Notes under the pieces: generated by a model
The model's input: only the letters and a program-made list of their open reading frames with translations
What the model was told of the DNA's origin: nothing
Databases searched by the model: none
Position numbers and translations under genes: made by a program
Source: Chloroflexota bacterium
Lineage (GTDB): Bacteria; Chloroflexota; Dehalococcoidia; UBA1151; UBA1328
Assembly: GCA_002687335.1 (NCBI GenBank)
Contig: NYZY01000037.1
Coordinates: 7,480-13,799 of the forward strand
Reading direction: 5' to 3'
Length of the DNA stretch: 6,320 nucleotides
Part shown: one piece after another, positions 1 through 5,588 of the stretch
Numbering within the stretch: the stretch's first letter is position 1
How the letters are laid out: the number at the start of each line of letters is the position of its first letter

Positions 1-1
1 C

Positions 2-271
2 GGCCCCCTCAGTGAAAATGAACTGTATTGGCAATCGAATAACACATGGGGCCAGTCCTCACCAAAAGAGTTTATCGTTCCTGTCGGTTCCAACCATAAT
101 ATTTGGTACGCTAATCACAACTTTTTTGGAGACGGAATCATTGAACATTTGGATAGCACAACATTTACACAAACAACTGCTAAAACTCGTATCGCTGGTA
201 CTCTTGCTTTTTGCTGTCAGCGCCTGTGCGTCAGCTGCAAACGAAGAAGAAAACTTCTCGCAAATAAGTGA
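2..271 (+). CDS. C-terminal fragment of an unidentified protein, possibly alpha/beta hydrolase-like
   Basis: The frame is open from the left edge to a TGA at 269-271, so only the last 89 codons could be present. The first 45 or so residues read like real protein, with a segment IVPVGSNHNIWYAN followed by FFGDGIIEHLDS. That resembles the C-terminal catalytic-histidine region of alpha/beta hydrolases of the BEM46/ABHD13 kind (Gly-rich turn, His-Asn, Trp/Tyr, then a final helix). This is a resemblance by eye, not a search result. The last 40 codons overlap the following lipoprotein gene by 131 bases and look less natural (a Cys/Arg/Lys-rich tail). The overlap may be real, a frameshift near the end, or mere openness of a shadow frame. 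The reading frame is moderately likely; the product name is weak. Confidence 0.4.
   Translation, partial: GPLSENELYWQSNNTWGQSSPKEFIVPVGSNHNIWYANHNFFGDGIIEHLDSTTFTQTTAKTRIAGTLAFCCQRLCVSCKRRRKLLANK
128..131 (+). promoter_or_regulatory. Shine-Dalgarno (GGAG) deciding a TTG start at 141
   Basis: GGAG lies nine bases before TTG 141. This start gives a 190-residue protein with a proper lipoprotein signal peptide, matching the lengths of its paralogues (187-191). The longer frame beginning at GTG 12 would add 43 residues without paralogue support and would bury the signal peptide. Confidence 0.6.
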
Positions 272-713
272 TCCCGGGCAAGTCTTCACATTAGATGACT
301 TGCTCCAGACAACATTCAAAGAATCTAGTAATTACTCAACTGAAGGCCTCACAGGCTCTTCAGACGTCAGCTATGGATTCTTGCGGATACCAGGTGGTGA
401 TCCTTACGAATATGAAGTACGGTTTTACAAATCGCACCAGGAGGCAGTCGATCTCGGTACAGCGCCAGCCATCGAAGGCTCTGGCGAAACAGCTATTTTG
501 AGCAAAAGCGATGCAACCTATAAGGAAGGAGTAAAGAATCGACGAATGGCCTGTGGCAGTGGAGTCGGTGGTGGTGCTCGAAGTGGAATCTGTTCGAAAT
601 TCGGTAGTTACGCCATATTTGGCAATGTCGTTATGCTCTGTCAGGGTGCAGATAAAACCCAGTCTGTCGAGCGATGCGGATTACTGGCAACCGAATTGAT
701 AGCAAATGAGTAA
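141..713 (+). CDS. Lipoprotein paralogue A, unknown family
   Basis: This is a predicted exported lipoprotein of 190 residues from TTG 141; I do not recognise the family. The N-terminus has Lys/His, a hydrophobic run LVSLVLLLFAV and lipobox VSAC with Cys29 as the lipidation site. The mature domain shows FTLDDL at 49-54, YSTEGLTG at 65-72, YEVRFYKSHQEA at 91-102, YKEGVKNRR at 127-135, YAIFGNVVMLC at 157-167 and Cys179. Cys138 and Cys151 flank a Gly-rich loop and Cys167/Cys179 form a second pair, so two disulfides outside the membrane are plausible. It is the first of four same-strand paralogues and overlaps the next by 8 bases. A weak -10-like CATAAT at 95-100 has only a poor -35, so transcription may come from further upstream. 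The start codon is inferred from the Shine-Dalgarno and family length; a GTG at 12 is the alternative. Confidence 0.8.
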   Translation: MNIWIAQHLHKQLLKLVSLVLLLFAVSACASAANEEENFSQISDPGQVFTLDDLLQTTFKESSNYSTEGLTGSSDVSYGFLRIPGGDPYEYEVRFYKSHQEAVDLGTAPAIEGSGETAILSKSDATYKEGVKNRRMACGSGVGGGARSGICSKFGSYAIFGNVVMLCQGADKTQSVERCGLLATELIANE

Positions 714-1269
714 TGCAAGAGCGATTTTCGTTAGCTTTTTAATGTTACCAACCTTATTTCCCGCCTCGGTCATTTTAGGATGCACTTCAAACTCTGAAGT
801 GGCTGAGTTGAAATCGTCGGTTGCAAAAATTGAAAACATCGATAGAGTCCTAACCATAGAAGATTTAGAAAACGCCGGCTGGAAGCGGGGAAAAACATAT
901 GACGTGGACGGCCTCACAGGAGCCGAAGCTGCTTATGTTGGATTCTGGAGCCCACCTGGTTTAAACAGCTTGAATTATGAAATACGCATCTATCCAGACC
1001 ACAAGTCAGCAGTGGAACAAGGGACACCATTTGCTGAAGATGCCTCAGGGGCAAACGCATCACTTAGCTCAAACGATGCACTATGGAGCGAAGGGGTACG
1101 AGATAGAAGAATGATCGTCGGAGGAGGATCTCGAGGAAGCCAAAACTCTCGGTACGGGGATTATGTAATCTTCGGTAACGTGGTAATACTTTGCGAAGGA
1201 AGAACTTCGGAACACGCACTTGACCACTGTGCTCCATTAATCTCACTGTTGCGCGGGAACGGTGCATAA
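706..1269 (+). CDS. Lipoprotein paralogue B, lacking the internal cysteine pair
   Basis: A 187-residue predicted lipoprotein with signal peptide residues 1-25 and lipobox ILGC (Cys26). The domain follows the shared family plan: LTIEDL at 49-54, YDVDGLTGAEAAY at 65-77, YEIRIYPDHKSA at 91-102, WSEGVRDRR at 127-135, YVIFGNVVILCEG at 153-165 and Cys175. Unlike paralogues A, C and D it has no cysteine in the loop 136-152 (Gly/Ser/Arg-rich instead), while the C-terminal pair Cys163/Cys175 is kept. The ATG sits inside the end of the preceding gene (ATGAGTAA, 8-base overlap) and has no clear Shine-Dalgarno of its own, which suggests translational coupling to gene A. Function is unknown; extracellular lipid-anchored location is inferred from the signal. 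Confidence 0.85.
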   Translation: MSNARAIFVSFLMLPTLFPASVILGCTSNSEVAELKSSVAKIENIDRVLTIEDLENAGWKRGKTYDVDGLTGAEAAYVGFWSPPGLNSLNYEIRIYPDHKSAVEQGTPFAEDASGANASLSSNDALWSEGVRDRRMIVGGGSRGSQNSRYGDYVIFGNVVILCEGRTSEHALDHCAPLISLLRGNGA

Positions 1270-1292
1270 TGACAGTATCGAAATATTACGAG

Positions 1293-1321
1293 ATGACTAG
1301 CGAGCCATAAAAAGGTATATT
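1293..1321 (+). promoter_or_regulatory. Candidate promoter for paralogues C and D
   Basis: ATGACT (1293-1298), a 17-base spacer and TATATT (1316-1321) fit a sigma-70 promoter moderately well (four of six and five of six to consensus). They lie in the 128-base gap between paralogues B and C, the only sizeable gap in the array. Transcription would begin near 1328, leaving a leader of about 70 bases. This is inference from spacing and consensus only; the four genes could equally be one transcript. Confidence 0.35.
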
Positions 1322-1385
1322 GGACGTACCTACCGCACGTTACATTTTTCAACACTACGATTGCGGTGGGTTTCGCGCTTATAAC

Positions 1386-1391
1386 GGGGAG
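1386..1391 (+). promoter_or_regulatory. Shine-Dalgarno (GGGGAG) deciding the ATG at 1398
   Basis: GGGGAG ends six bases before ATG 1398. It favours that start over an in-frame TTG at 1320, which would add 26 non-hydrophobic residues in front of the signal peptide. Confidence 0.75.
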
Positions 1392-1397
1392 CTTCTT

Positions 1398-1973
1398 ATG
1401 AAACAGAGAAAGAGTGGCACGTTCCAGTTGCCGTTTCTGCTGTTCGCGGTAATAGCGTTAGCAGTTGTTGCGATCGCATGTGGCAGTGGTGGAGATGGAG
1501 AGGTTTCAGAATCGGACGGACCTATCGCAAAAATCGATGATACGGACCGCATATACACTGCTGATGACATCAAAAACGCGACCAACTTCAAACTGGATGA
1601 CGACTACGATGTCGAAGGCCTAGACGACGCGATCGCTGCAATTTATGGCTTTTACGGTACTGACCCTTACGCAAGAGTTGAGTACGAGGTACGCTTCTAC
1701 GCGGACCACGCGACAGCCATGAGCACCGGAGTTGACTTCGCCGATGAAGCCACAGGGGCTAATGCTGTCATTCTCAAAGATATCCAACGATGGGACGAGG
1801 GACTTAAAGATCGCAGACAATGCGCGGGGAATGGTGGTCATCATTCTGGAAAATGTGACAATCCGAAGTACTTTGACTACGTGGTTGTTGGCAACATGAT
1901 CATGATGTGCCAAGGAAAAGACTCCATTACATCGCACCAGGCATGTGCTGACTTAATGTCAGTGGTGCAATAG
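1398..1973 (+). CDS. Lipoprotein paralogue C, unknown family
   Basis: A 191-residue predicted lipoprotein from ATG 1398, the start supported by GGGGAG six bases upstream. The signal peptide has a basic start (MKQRK), a hydrophobic core and Cys28 in AIAC. The -3 Ala is unusual for a lipobox, but the same AIAC occurs in the transporter binding protein of this window. After a Gly/Asp/Glu/Ser-rich linker come YTADDI at 53-58, YDVEGL at 70-75, YEVRFYADHATA at 96-107, WDEGLKDRR at 132-140, YVVVGNMIMMCQG at 161-173 and Cys183. Internal Cys142 and Cys153 bracket a short Gly/His loop; Cys171/Cys183 is the second pair. The next gene starts just after its TAG stop. It is probably co-transcribed with gene D and possibly with A-B. 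Function is unknown. Confidence 0.88.
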   Translation: MKQRKSGTFQLPFLLFAVIALAVVAIACGSGGDGEVSESDGPIAKIDDTDRIYTADDIKNATNFKLDDDYDVEGLDDAIAAIYGFYGTDPYARVEYEVRFYADHATAMSTGVDFADEATGANAVILKDIQRWDEGLKDRRQCAGNGGHHSGKCDNPKYFDYVVVGNMIMMCQGKDSITSHQACADLMSVVQ

Positions 1974-1976
1974 GTG

Positions 1977-2549
1977 ATGTCGAACCAATCCGCTTTAAAT
2001 CGACCAATTACAACGTTTTTAATCGGATGGGTATTAGCGCTCATCATTGCATTAACTTCCGCATGTGGCGGCAGTTCCAACAGTGAGGCTGAGTCATCCA
2101 TCCAACGTGTGCTTGCGGGTGAACGCGCCTACACAATCGAAGACATAGAAAGTATAAAACCCTCCGGAGTCAAGATCGTCAAGAAATACGACGTTGATGA
2201 GCTTCCGGGTGCGACTGATGCGAGAAATGTTATCTACAACAAACTTGACTATGAAGTCCGCTTCTACGCCACACATGAGGATGCAATCGAACAAGGCACA
2301 CTCTACGCCGACTCGATAACTGGCGATGATGCGGTAGTGATCGGTGATGAAGTCCTGTGGGAAGAGGGTGAAAAAGACCGCAGGAAATGCAGCAGGGCAG
2401 CCGGTACCCCTCATTCAGGCTGTTCATATTCCGCTCGGTATCTTGAATACGTCATTCGTGGAAACATGATTCTTTTCTGCGAAGGAGATGAGTCTTCCCA
2501 GGCGTTTGAGAATTGCAATAACTTACTGGCTCTCTTAGACCCTGTATAA
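1977..2549 (+). CDS. Lipoprotein paralogue D, unknown family
   Basis: A 190-residue predicted lipoprotein from ATG 1977. A GTG at 1974, directly abutting the previous stop, would add one residue and cannot be excluded. The signal peptide runs to Cys30 in TSAC. Family landmarks are YTIEDI at 52-57, YDVDELPGA at 71-79, YEVRFYATHEDA at 92-103, WEEGEKDRR at 128-136, YVIRGNMILFCEG at 158-170 and Cys180. Cys138/Cys149 match the internal pair of A and C, and Cys168/Cys180 the C-terminal pair. The segment between the YDV and YEV motifs is a few residues shorter than in A-C and lacks the YGF. No strong Shine-Dalgarno is seen, so translation is probably coupled to gene C. It is the last gene of the plus-strand array and is followed 30 bases later by an intrinsic terminator. 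Confidence 0.87.
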   Translation: MSNQSALNRPITTFLIGWVLALIIALTSACGGSSNSEAESSIQRVLAGERAYTIEDIESIKPSGVKIVKKYDVDELPGATDARNVIYNKLDYEVRFYATHEDAIEQGTLYADSITGDDAVVIGDEVLWEEGEKDRRKCSRAAGTPHSGCSYSARYLEYVIRGNMILFCEGDESSQAFENCNNLLALLDPV

Positions 2550-2573
2550 CATCAGTAAGCAAACACATTAACT

Positions 2574-2606
2574 AAAAATCCCGGCCTCTTGATGGCCGGG
2601 CTTTTT
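2574..2606. terminator. Bidirectional intrinsic terminator
   Basis: Stem CCCGGCC (2580-2586) pairs with GGCCGGG (2594-2600) around a 7-base loop, with TTTTT after it and AAAAA before it. It can therefore end transcripts from both directions: paralogue D (stop 30 bases away) and the convergent paralogue E (stop 28 bases away). Confidence 0.92.
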
Positions 2607-2634
2607 GGTTAACGAACAATTTCATTCGCGACAT

Positions 2635-3171
2635 TCAGTTCAATGATTCAATCAACGCCTCACATGTGGAAAGTTGGCGTTCACACAGCATAACTGTATT
2701 CCCAACCACAGCGTATGCAGGATATAGGTTGACCACAGGTATCAAAAAATCACGCTGACCGGCTTTTTTGGCAATCACCTCTTCAGCCGGCTCAACCCCA
2801 AATTCTAGAGCCGAAGCGTGCGAATCATAAAAACGGACCTCAATATCTTTCTGTTGAAAAAAGCCGTACCAAATATCATTTGCGCCTGGAACCTGATCCA
2901 CCTCGAACTGCTTGTTTTTCTTATAACCAACAGCTACAAGATCATCAATGGTGTATATGGCACCCGGTCGAGTTATGAGCCGTAGGCCCTCTTCGTCAAC
3001 TGACTCACCATCGACCGATGGTTGTTGCTCCGAGCTACACCCAAAAGATAAAAGTAGCGTACTAAGCAGCACTACAAATAGGAATCTTTGGGAAAAACGT
3101 AAGTTCCAAAGACAACCCGACCCCGATTTTGAATCAGATGATGTTCTCAGTTTTATTACAGATTGATGCAT
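2635..3171 (-). CDS. Lipoprotein paralogue E, inverted and shortened
   Basis: A 178-residue predicted lipoprotein on the minus strand. ATG 3171 is the only sensible start because an in-frame TAG lies 18 bases upstream; no good Shine-Dalgarno is visible. The N-terminus is unusually long for a lipoprotein signal (about 29 polar/basic residues, then FLFVVLLSTLLLSF and Cys45 in SFGC). Family motifs: YTIDDL at 73-78, FEVDQVPGA at 89-97, WYGFF at 101-105, IEVRFYDSHASA at 110-121, YAVVGNTVMLCE at 153-164 and Cys170. About 23 residues holding the (W/Y).EG..DRR motif and the internal cysteine pair are missing relative to A-D, and the C-terminal cysteines are 7 rather than 12 residues apart. It is a recognisable but more diverged family member, convergent with the array; the frame is intact, so it is probably functional rather than decayed. 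No clear promoter is seen. Confidence 0.85.
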   Translation of the reverse strand: MHQSVIKLRTSSDSKSGSGCLWNLRFSQRFLFVVLLSTLLLSFGCSSEQQPSVDGESVDEEGLRLITRPGAIYTIDDLVAVGYKKNKQFEVDQVPGANDIWYGFFQQKDIEVRFYDSHASALEFGVEPAEEVIAKKAGQRDFLIPVVNLYPAYAVVGNTVMLCERQLSTCEALIESLN

Positions 3172-3218
3172 AAACTGAAGGATAACCTAACGCACCATTT
3201 CAAAGTTGTCGTTAACTA

Positions 3219-3249
3219 GGAGTGCCCCGCCAAATTGGCGGGGCACTCC
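3219..3249. other. Strong 31-nt hairpin downstream of the binding-protein gene
   Basis: Two 15-base arms (3219-3233 and 3235-3249), GC-rich with GCCCCGCC in the core, are perfect reverse complements around a single central A. In RNA this gives a 13-bp stem with a 5-base loop. It starts 45 bases past the stop of the minus-strand binding-protein gene and ahead of paralogue E. Neither strand has a following T-run, so it is not a canonical intrinsic terminator. It could be a 3'-end-stabilising hairpin, a factor-dependent terminator or a REP-like element. A second possible hairpin (AAGTAGC 3268-3274 with GCTACTT 3293-3299) overlaps the stop codon. Confidence 0.7.
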
Positions 3250-3293
3250 GTTCGCGTCATTTATCTCAAGTAGCAAAAACTACTAGAGTCTCG

Positions 3294-5162
3294 CTACTTA
3301 GCCGTAAGTGCATGCAGAACCATACCCCACGTGAGGTGCCACGAGGCCTCGTTCACGTAACCGTCGGTCTGTCCACCTAGAGGCCAATTTGTCCAGCGCT
3401 TCTCACTCATGACGATACGGTGGTAGAACTCGAGGACTGGTACGTCCGGAAGTTCACCGATCCAGATTTCCATGGCTTCGTGCCACAGTTCCTGCATCTT
3501 GTCGATGTCGTCAGGGTGAGTCTTCGCTACTTCGTCAGTAAGTTCGTCCCACCGCTCGTTTTCCCAGTGGTAGAAGTTAACCTGGTGACCACCAGGAATG
3601 TTTACTGATGCTGACTGGTAAAGCTTCATTGTGAAGTAAGGGTCACGGACCGATCCGCCGTGTCCGAACATCAGACATTCGAAGTTACCTTCAGCCATTC
3701 GTGAAGAAGCATCGGGCGGCTGTGAGTAGGAGGCATTTATGCCTTGACGTCGCAGCTGCTCAGCAGTGATAGGACCGAGGTCCACCCACGGGCTGAATCC
3801 AATGATCTCACAGTTGATGCCATTACCCTGGGCGTCTACCCAGTTGCCATCGCCGTCCTTGGAGAAACCTGCACCTTCAAGCAAACCGTTGGCTTTTTCA
3901 ACGTTGAACTCGGTGGTGTCGTGTACTGCAAGTATGTCGGCTACGGAGTCAAAGTACTTCTTCAATGGTGGGTAGCCAGGCATAGTCAGCGGGTTGAATG
4001 CTGCTGCACCGTCGTAGGCCACGTCACTCAGTTCCTGCCTGTCGAGGAAGTAACTGAATGCCCATCGTACGTCTTTGTTGTCGTAAGGGCCGAACTTACC
4101 TGAGTTGTTGAATCCAATGGATACGGGCCACCAGTCAACATAGCCGTAAGGGCTTTCTGTACCGGTGTGTGTCACAAGGTCTGAGTTCTTACCTAGAGTC
4201 TCAACGATAACAGCGGGTGTCGTCATTGCTGAGTAGTCGACGGTGTCAGAAATCAAAGCCTGTGACCTGACTGTCTGGTCAGGAGTCGGCAGATAGACCA
4301 CACGTGCTGGTCCGGGCATCTTGCCGAACTGACCGAGGTCAGACAGGCCATCACCCCACCACGAGTCGCGGCGGTCGATGATCTTCTGTTCTGGTGTTCC
4401 AGATGTAACCTGCCATGGACCTGTTGTCAGAGGGAAACCTTTTGAAGGGTCGTAGTCTTTGAAAGTGGTCCAGTCTCGACCGTTGTAATGATGCTCAGGC
4501 ACCATGTATACACCGATGTCGAACTTGTATGTCAGGAGGAACATGAATCGTGGGTCTGGTCGATCAAGTATCACCTTTACAGTGTGACTGTCGACTTTCT
4601 CTGCACGGTTCATGGCGTTGTCAATGTCTGTACCCCATCGAACCTCTTCCTTGAGGTCCTTGAGAGTGTTCAACGTGTAAACAACGTCGTCTGCGTTGAA
4701 CTCTTCACCGTCAGACCAGTTAATTCCGGTCCTCAGGTTCATAGTCAACTCTGTATAGTCGCCGTTCCAGTCCCAGCTTTCAGCCAGCCACGGGATCGTC
4801 TTTGAGTCGAATGCACTAAAGAATGCAAGAGGCTCGAAGATGATGTTTGGACCGGATTGGTGGTTTGCACCAATCGCATAAGGATTCCAAAGCTCATGGT
4901 CAACGAAACGGCCTTCAGCACCACCGAGGTAGGCCATTAGAGTATCGTCCCTAGAGACTTCCTCTACTGCCAAAGCCTTAGGGGCTTCCTCTTTCGGCGC
5001 GGTCGTAGCCGTAGGGTCGGGAGCGGCTGCCGGTGCCTTAGCGGCCGGCGCTGCTGATTCTGCTGGAGCATCTTCATCATCACCACCACAAGCAATCGCT
5101 GCTACAAGAGCAAACGACATCATGGCGAGGAAGAGAATTCTCCAACTCTTAGTAAAAGTCAA
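3294..5162 (-). CDS. ABC-transporter solute-binding lipoprotein, SBP_bac_5 family
   Basis: This is the extracellular substrate-binding component of a peptide/nickel/oligosaccharide-type ABC importer (substrate-binding protein family 5, the DppA/OppA group). It would capture the ligand outside and deliver it to the membrane permeases. It has 622 residues from TTG 5162, chosen for the GGAGGT just upstream. Signal peptide 1-24 ends in AAIAC with Cys25 lipidated, followed by an Ala/Pro/Glu/Thr linker (about 26-68). Family hallmarks: the segment at 143-165 with [22 protein letters not shown] then DRRDSWWG at 248-270, and IGFNN....[17 protein letters not shown] at 349-375. Length is slightly above usual because of the linker and C-terminus. 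The substrate cannot be deduced. The permease gene diverges from it across a 426-base region, so coordinated control is likely. Its promoter is well formed. Confidence 0.95.
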   Translation of the reverse strand: MTFTKSWRILFLAMMSFALVAAIACGGDDEDAPAESAAPAAKAPAAAPDPTATTAPKEEAPKALAVEEVSRDDTLMAYLGGAEGRFVDHELWNPYAIGANHQSGPNIIFEPLAFFSAFDSKTIPWLAESWDWNGDYTELTMNLRTGINWSDGEEFNADDVVYTLNTLKDLKEEVRWGTDIDNAMNRAEKVDSHTVKVILDRPDPRFMFLLTYKFDIGVYMVPEHHYNGRDWTTFKDYDPSKGFPLTTGPWQVTSGTPEQKIIDRRDSWWGDGLSDLGQFGKMPGPARVVYLPTPDQTVRSQALISDTVDYSAMTTPAVIVETLGKNSDLVTHTGTESPYGYVDWWPVSIGFNNSGKFGPYDNKDVRWAFSYFLDRQELSDVAYDGAAAFNPLTMPGYPPLKKYFDSVADILAVHDTTEFNVEKANGLLEGAGFSKDGDGNWVDAQGNGINCEIIGFSPWVDLGPITAEQLRRQGINASYSQPPDASSRMAEGNFECLMFGHGGSVRDPYFTMKLYQSASVNIPGGHQVNFYHWENERWDELTDEVAKTHPDDIDKMQELWHEAMEIWIGELPDVPVLEFYHRIVMSEKRWTNWPLGGQTDGYVNEASWHLTWGMVLHALTAK

Positions 5163-5166
5163 TATG

Positions 5167-5172
5167 ACCTCC
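5167..5172 (-). promoter_or_regulatory. Strong Shine-Dalgarno (GGAGGT) for a TTG start
   Basis: On the minus strand GGAGGT is followed after four bases by TTG at 5162-5160. There is no ATG or GTG nearby that would preserve the signal peptide, so the TTG start is well supported. The spacing is slightly short. Confidence 0.8.
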
Positions 5173-5201
5173 GAATAAATGTCAGACGCGAATTACGATG
5201 A

Positions 5202-5217
5202 GCTCCCACGCGGGAAC
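5202..5217 (-). other. Small hairpin in the leader of the binding-protein mRNA
   Basis: On the minus strand AGTTCCC pairs with GGGAGCT (one wobble pair expected in RNA) in the predicted 5' leader, about 30 bases ahead of the Shine-Dalgarno. It might stabilise the transcript. It is too short and lacks a T-run, so I do not call a riboswitch or attenuator. Confidence 0.3.
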
Positions 5218-5234
5218 TGCATGTTTGATCATTT

Positions 5235-5263
5235 TTTATATCCGAATTCGTCCATTCAGTCAA
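5235..5263 (-). promoter_or_regulatory. Sigma-70-type promoter of the binding-protein gene
   Basis: On the minus strand TTGACT (5263-5258), exactly 17 bases, then TATAAA (5240-5235); each hexamer matches five of six consensus bases. Transcription would start near 5228, giving a leader of about 65 bases to the TTG start. The spacer contains a 12-base sequence that recurs 204 bases away, which suggests operator control. Confidence 0.72.
5245..5256 (+). repeat. 12-bp direct repeat, copy 1 (inside promoter spacer)
   Basis: AATTCGTCCATT, identical to the copy at 5449-5460 in the same orientation. This copy lies entirely between the -35 and -10 hexamers of the binding-protein promoter, where a bound protein would block or remodel RNA polymerase access. 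Regulator binding is inference. Confidence 0.5.
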
Positions 5264-5397
5264 TATAAAAACGTTCAGCGCGAAGCATAATATTCGCCGC
5301 GTTTAGTATCTGCAACTCCGATCGGCGCATCCGTAAACGTGTAATAACTTAAGTTTTACATGTCGCTAAAGATTTTGAGACCAGGTTGAGATTCGCA

Positions 5398-5428
5398 AAA
5401 ATATCCAAGACAAAATATCCAAGACAAA
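5398..5428 (+). repeat. 14-bp tandem repeat, about 2.2 copies
   Basis: AAAATATCCAAGAC occurs at 5398-5411 and again at 5412-5425, followed by AAA. It sits in the middle of the divergent intergenic region. It may be replication slippage or a tandem protein-binding site; the period is not a whole number of helical turns, which weakens the second idea. Confidence 0.75.
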
Positions 5429-5448
5429 TTAACAAGATTTGAAGTCAC

Positions 5449-5460
5449 AATTCGTCCATT
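5449..5460 (+). repeat. 12-bp direct repeat, copy 2
   Basis: AATTCGTCCATT, identical and co-oriented to the copy in the binding-protein promoter spacer 204 bases away. Here no -35/-10 pair flanks it. It lies about 130 bases before the permease start and could be a second, remote operator. Confidence 0.5.
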
Positions 5461-5508
5461 AACCCCCAAAATAGGTCTCAACAGTCTAAATACCGTAGCC
5501 ACGAGCGT

Positions 5509-5520
5509 TAACAATTGTTA
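5509..5520. promoter_or_regulatory. Perfect 12-bp palindrome, possible operator
   Basis: TAACAATTGTTA is a perfect palindrome about 70 bases upstream of the permease start. A near copy (TAATAATTGTTG, 10 of 12 identical) is centred 52 bases further on. This is the shape of a dimeric repressor site, but no regulator gene is visible in the window. Confidence 0.35.
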
Positions 5521-5560
5521 TCTTTGGATCCCAGCCAAATACTATGAGCGTTATCAAAAC

Positions 5561-5572
5561 TAATAATTGTTG
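5561..5572. promoter_or_regulatory. Imperfect copy of the palindrome, close to the permease start
   Basis: TAATAATTGTTG matches the palindrome at 5509-5520 in 10 of 12 positions. It ends 16 bases before GTG 5589, where occupancy could block transcription or initiation of the permease gene. In an AT-rich region chance similarity is possible. Confidence 0.25.
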
Positions 5573-5588
5573 AATTGAGTTTGTGCCC

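Larger units (their letters stand above)
5163..5588. other. Divergent intergenic control region, AT-rich
   Basis: This stretch of 426 bases separates the divergent binding-protein and permease genes. It holds the binding-protein promoter and Shine-Dalgarno, a 12-bp repeat in two copies, a 14-bp tandem duplication and a palindrome with a near-copy close to the permease start. I found no convincing promoter for the permease: candidates such as TACTAT (5540-5545) with TTGTTA (5515-5520) have a 19-base spacer. I saw no tRNA or credible small gene. An antisense frame at 5486-5752 is only the complement of the permease N-terminus and leader. Confidence 0.7.

Noticed and set aside
12..140. N-terminal extension of paralogue A from GTG 12
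   Set aside because: No family counterpart, it places polar sequence and a second hydrophobic stretch before the lipoprotein signal, and a Shine-Dalgarno with TTG at 141 restores the family length.
1320..1397. N-terminal extension of paralogue C from TTG 1320
   Set aside because: GGGGAG is ideally placed for ATG 1398, and the extension precedes a complete signal peptide without resembling the paralogues.
141..3171. Possible CRISPR, mobile-element or toxin-antitoxin island
   Set aside because: There are no regularly spaced repeats, transposase, terminal inverted repeats or paired toxin/antitoxin genes; the repetition is at protein level between diverged paralogues.
3744..4103. Open frame of 119 codons antisense to the binding-protein gene, and similar ones at 4488-4805 and 3420-3608
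   Set aside because: They are complements of a clearly real and well-conserved gene, with no family resemblance or ribosome site.
5375..5481. 8-bp inverted repeat TTGAGACC ... GGTCTCAA about 90 bases apart
   Set aside because: Short arms with a long spacer in an AT-rich region are expected by chance, and no supporting context was found.
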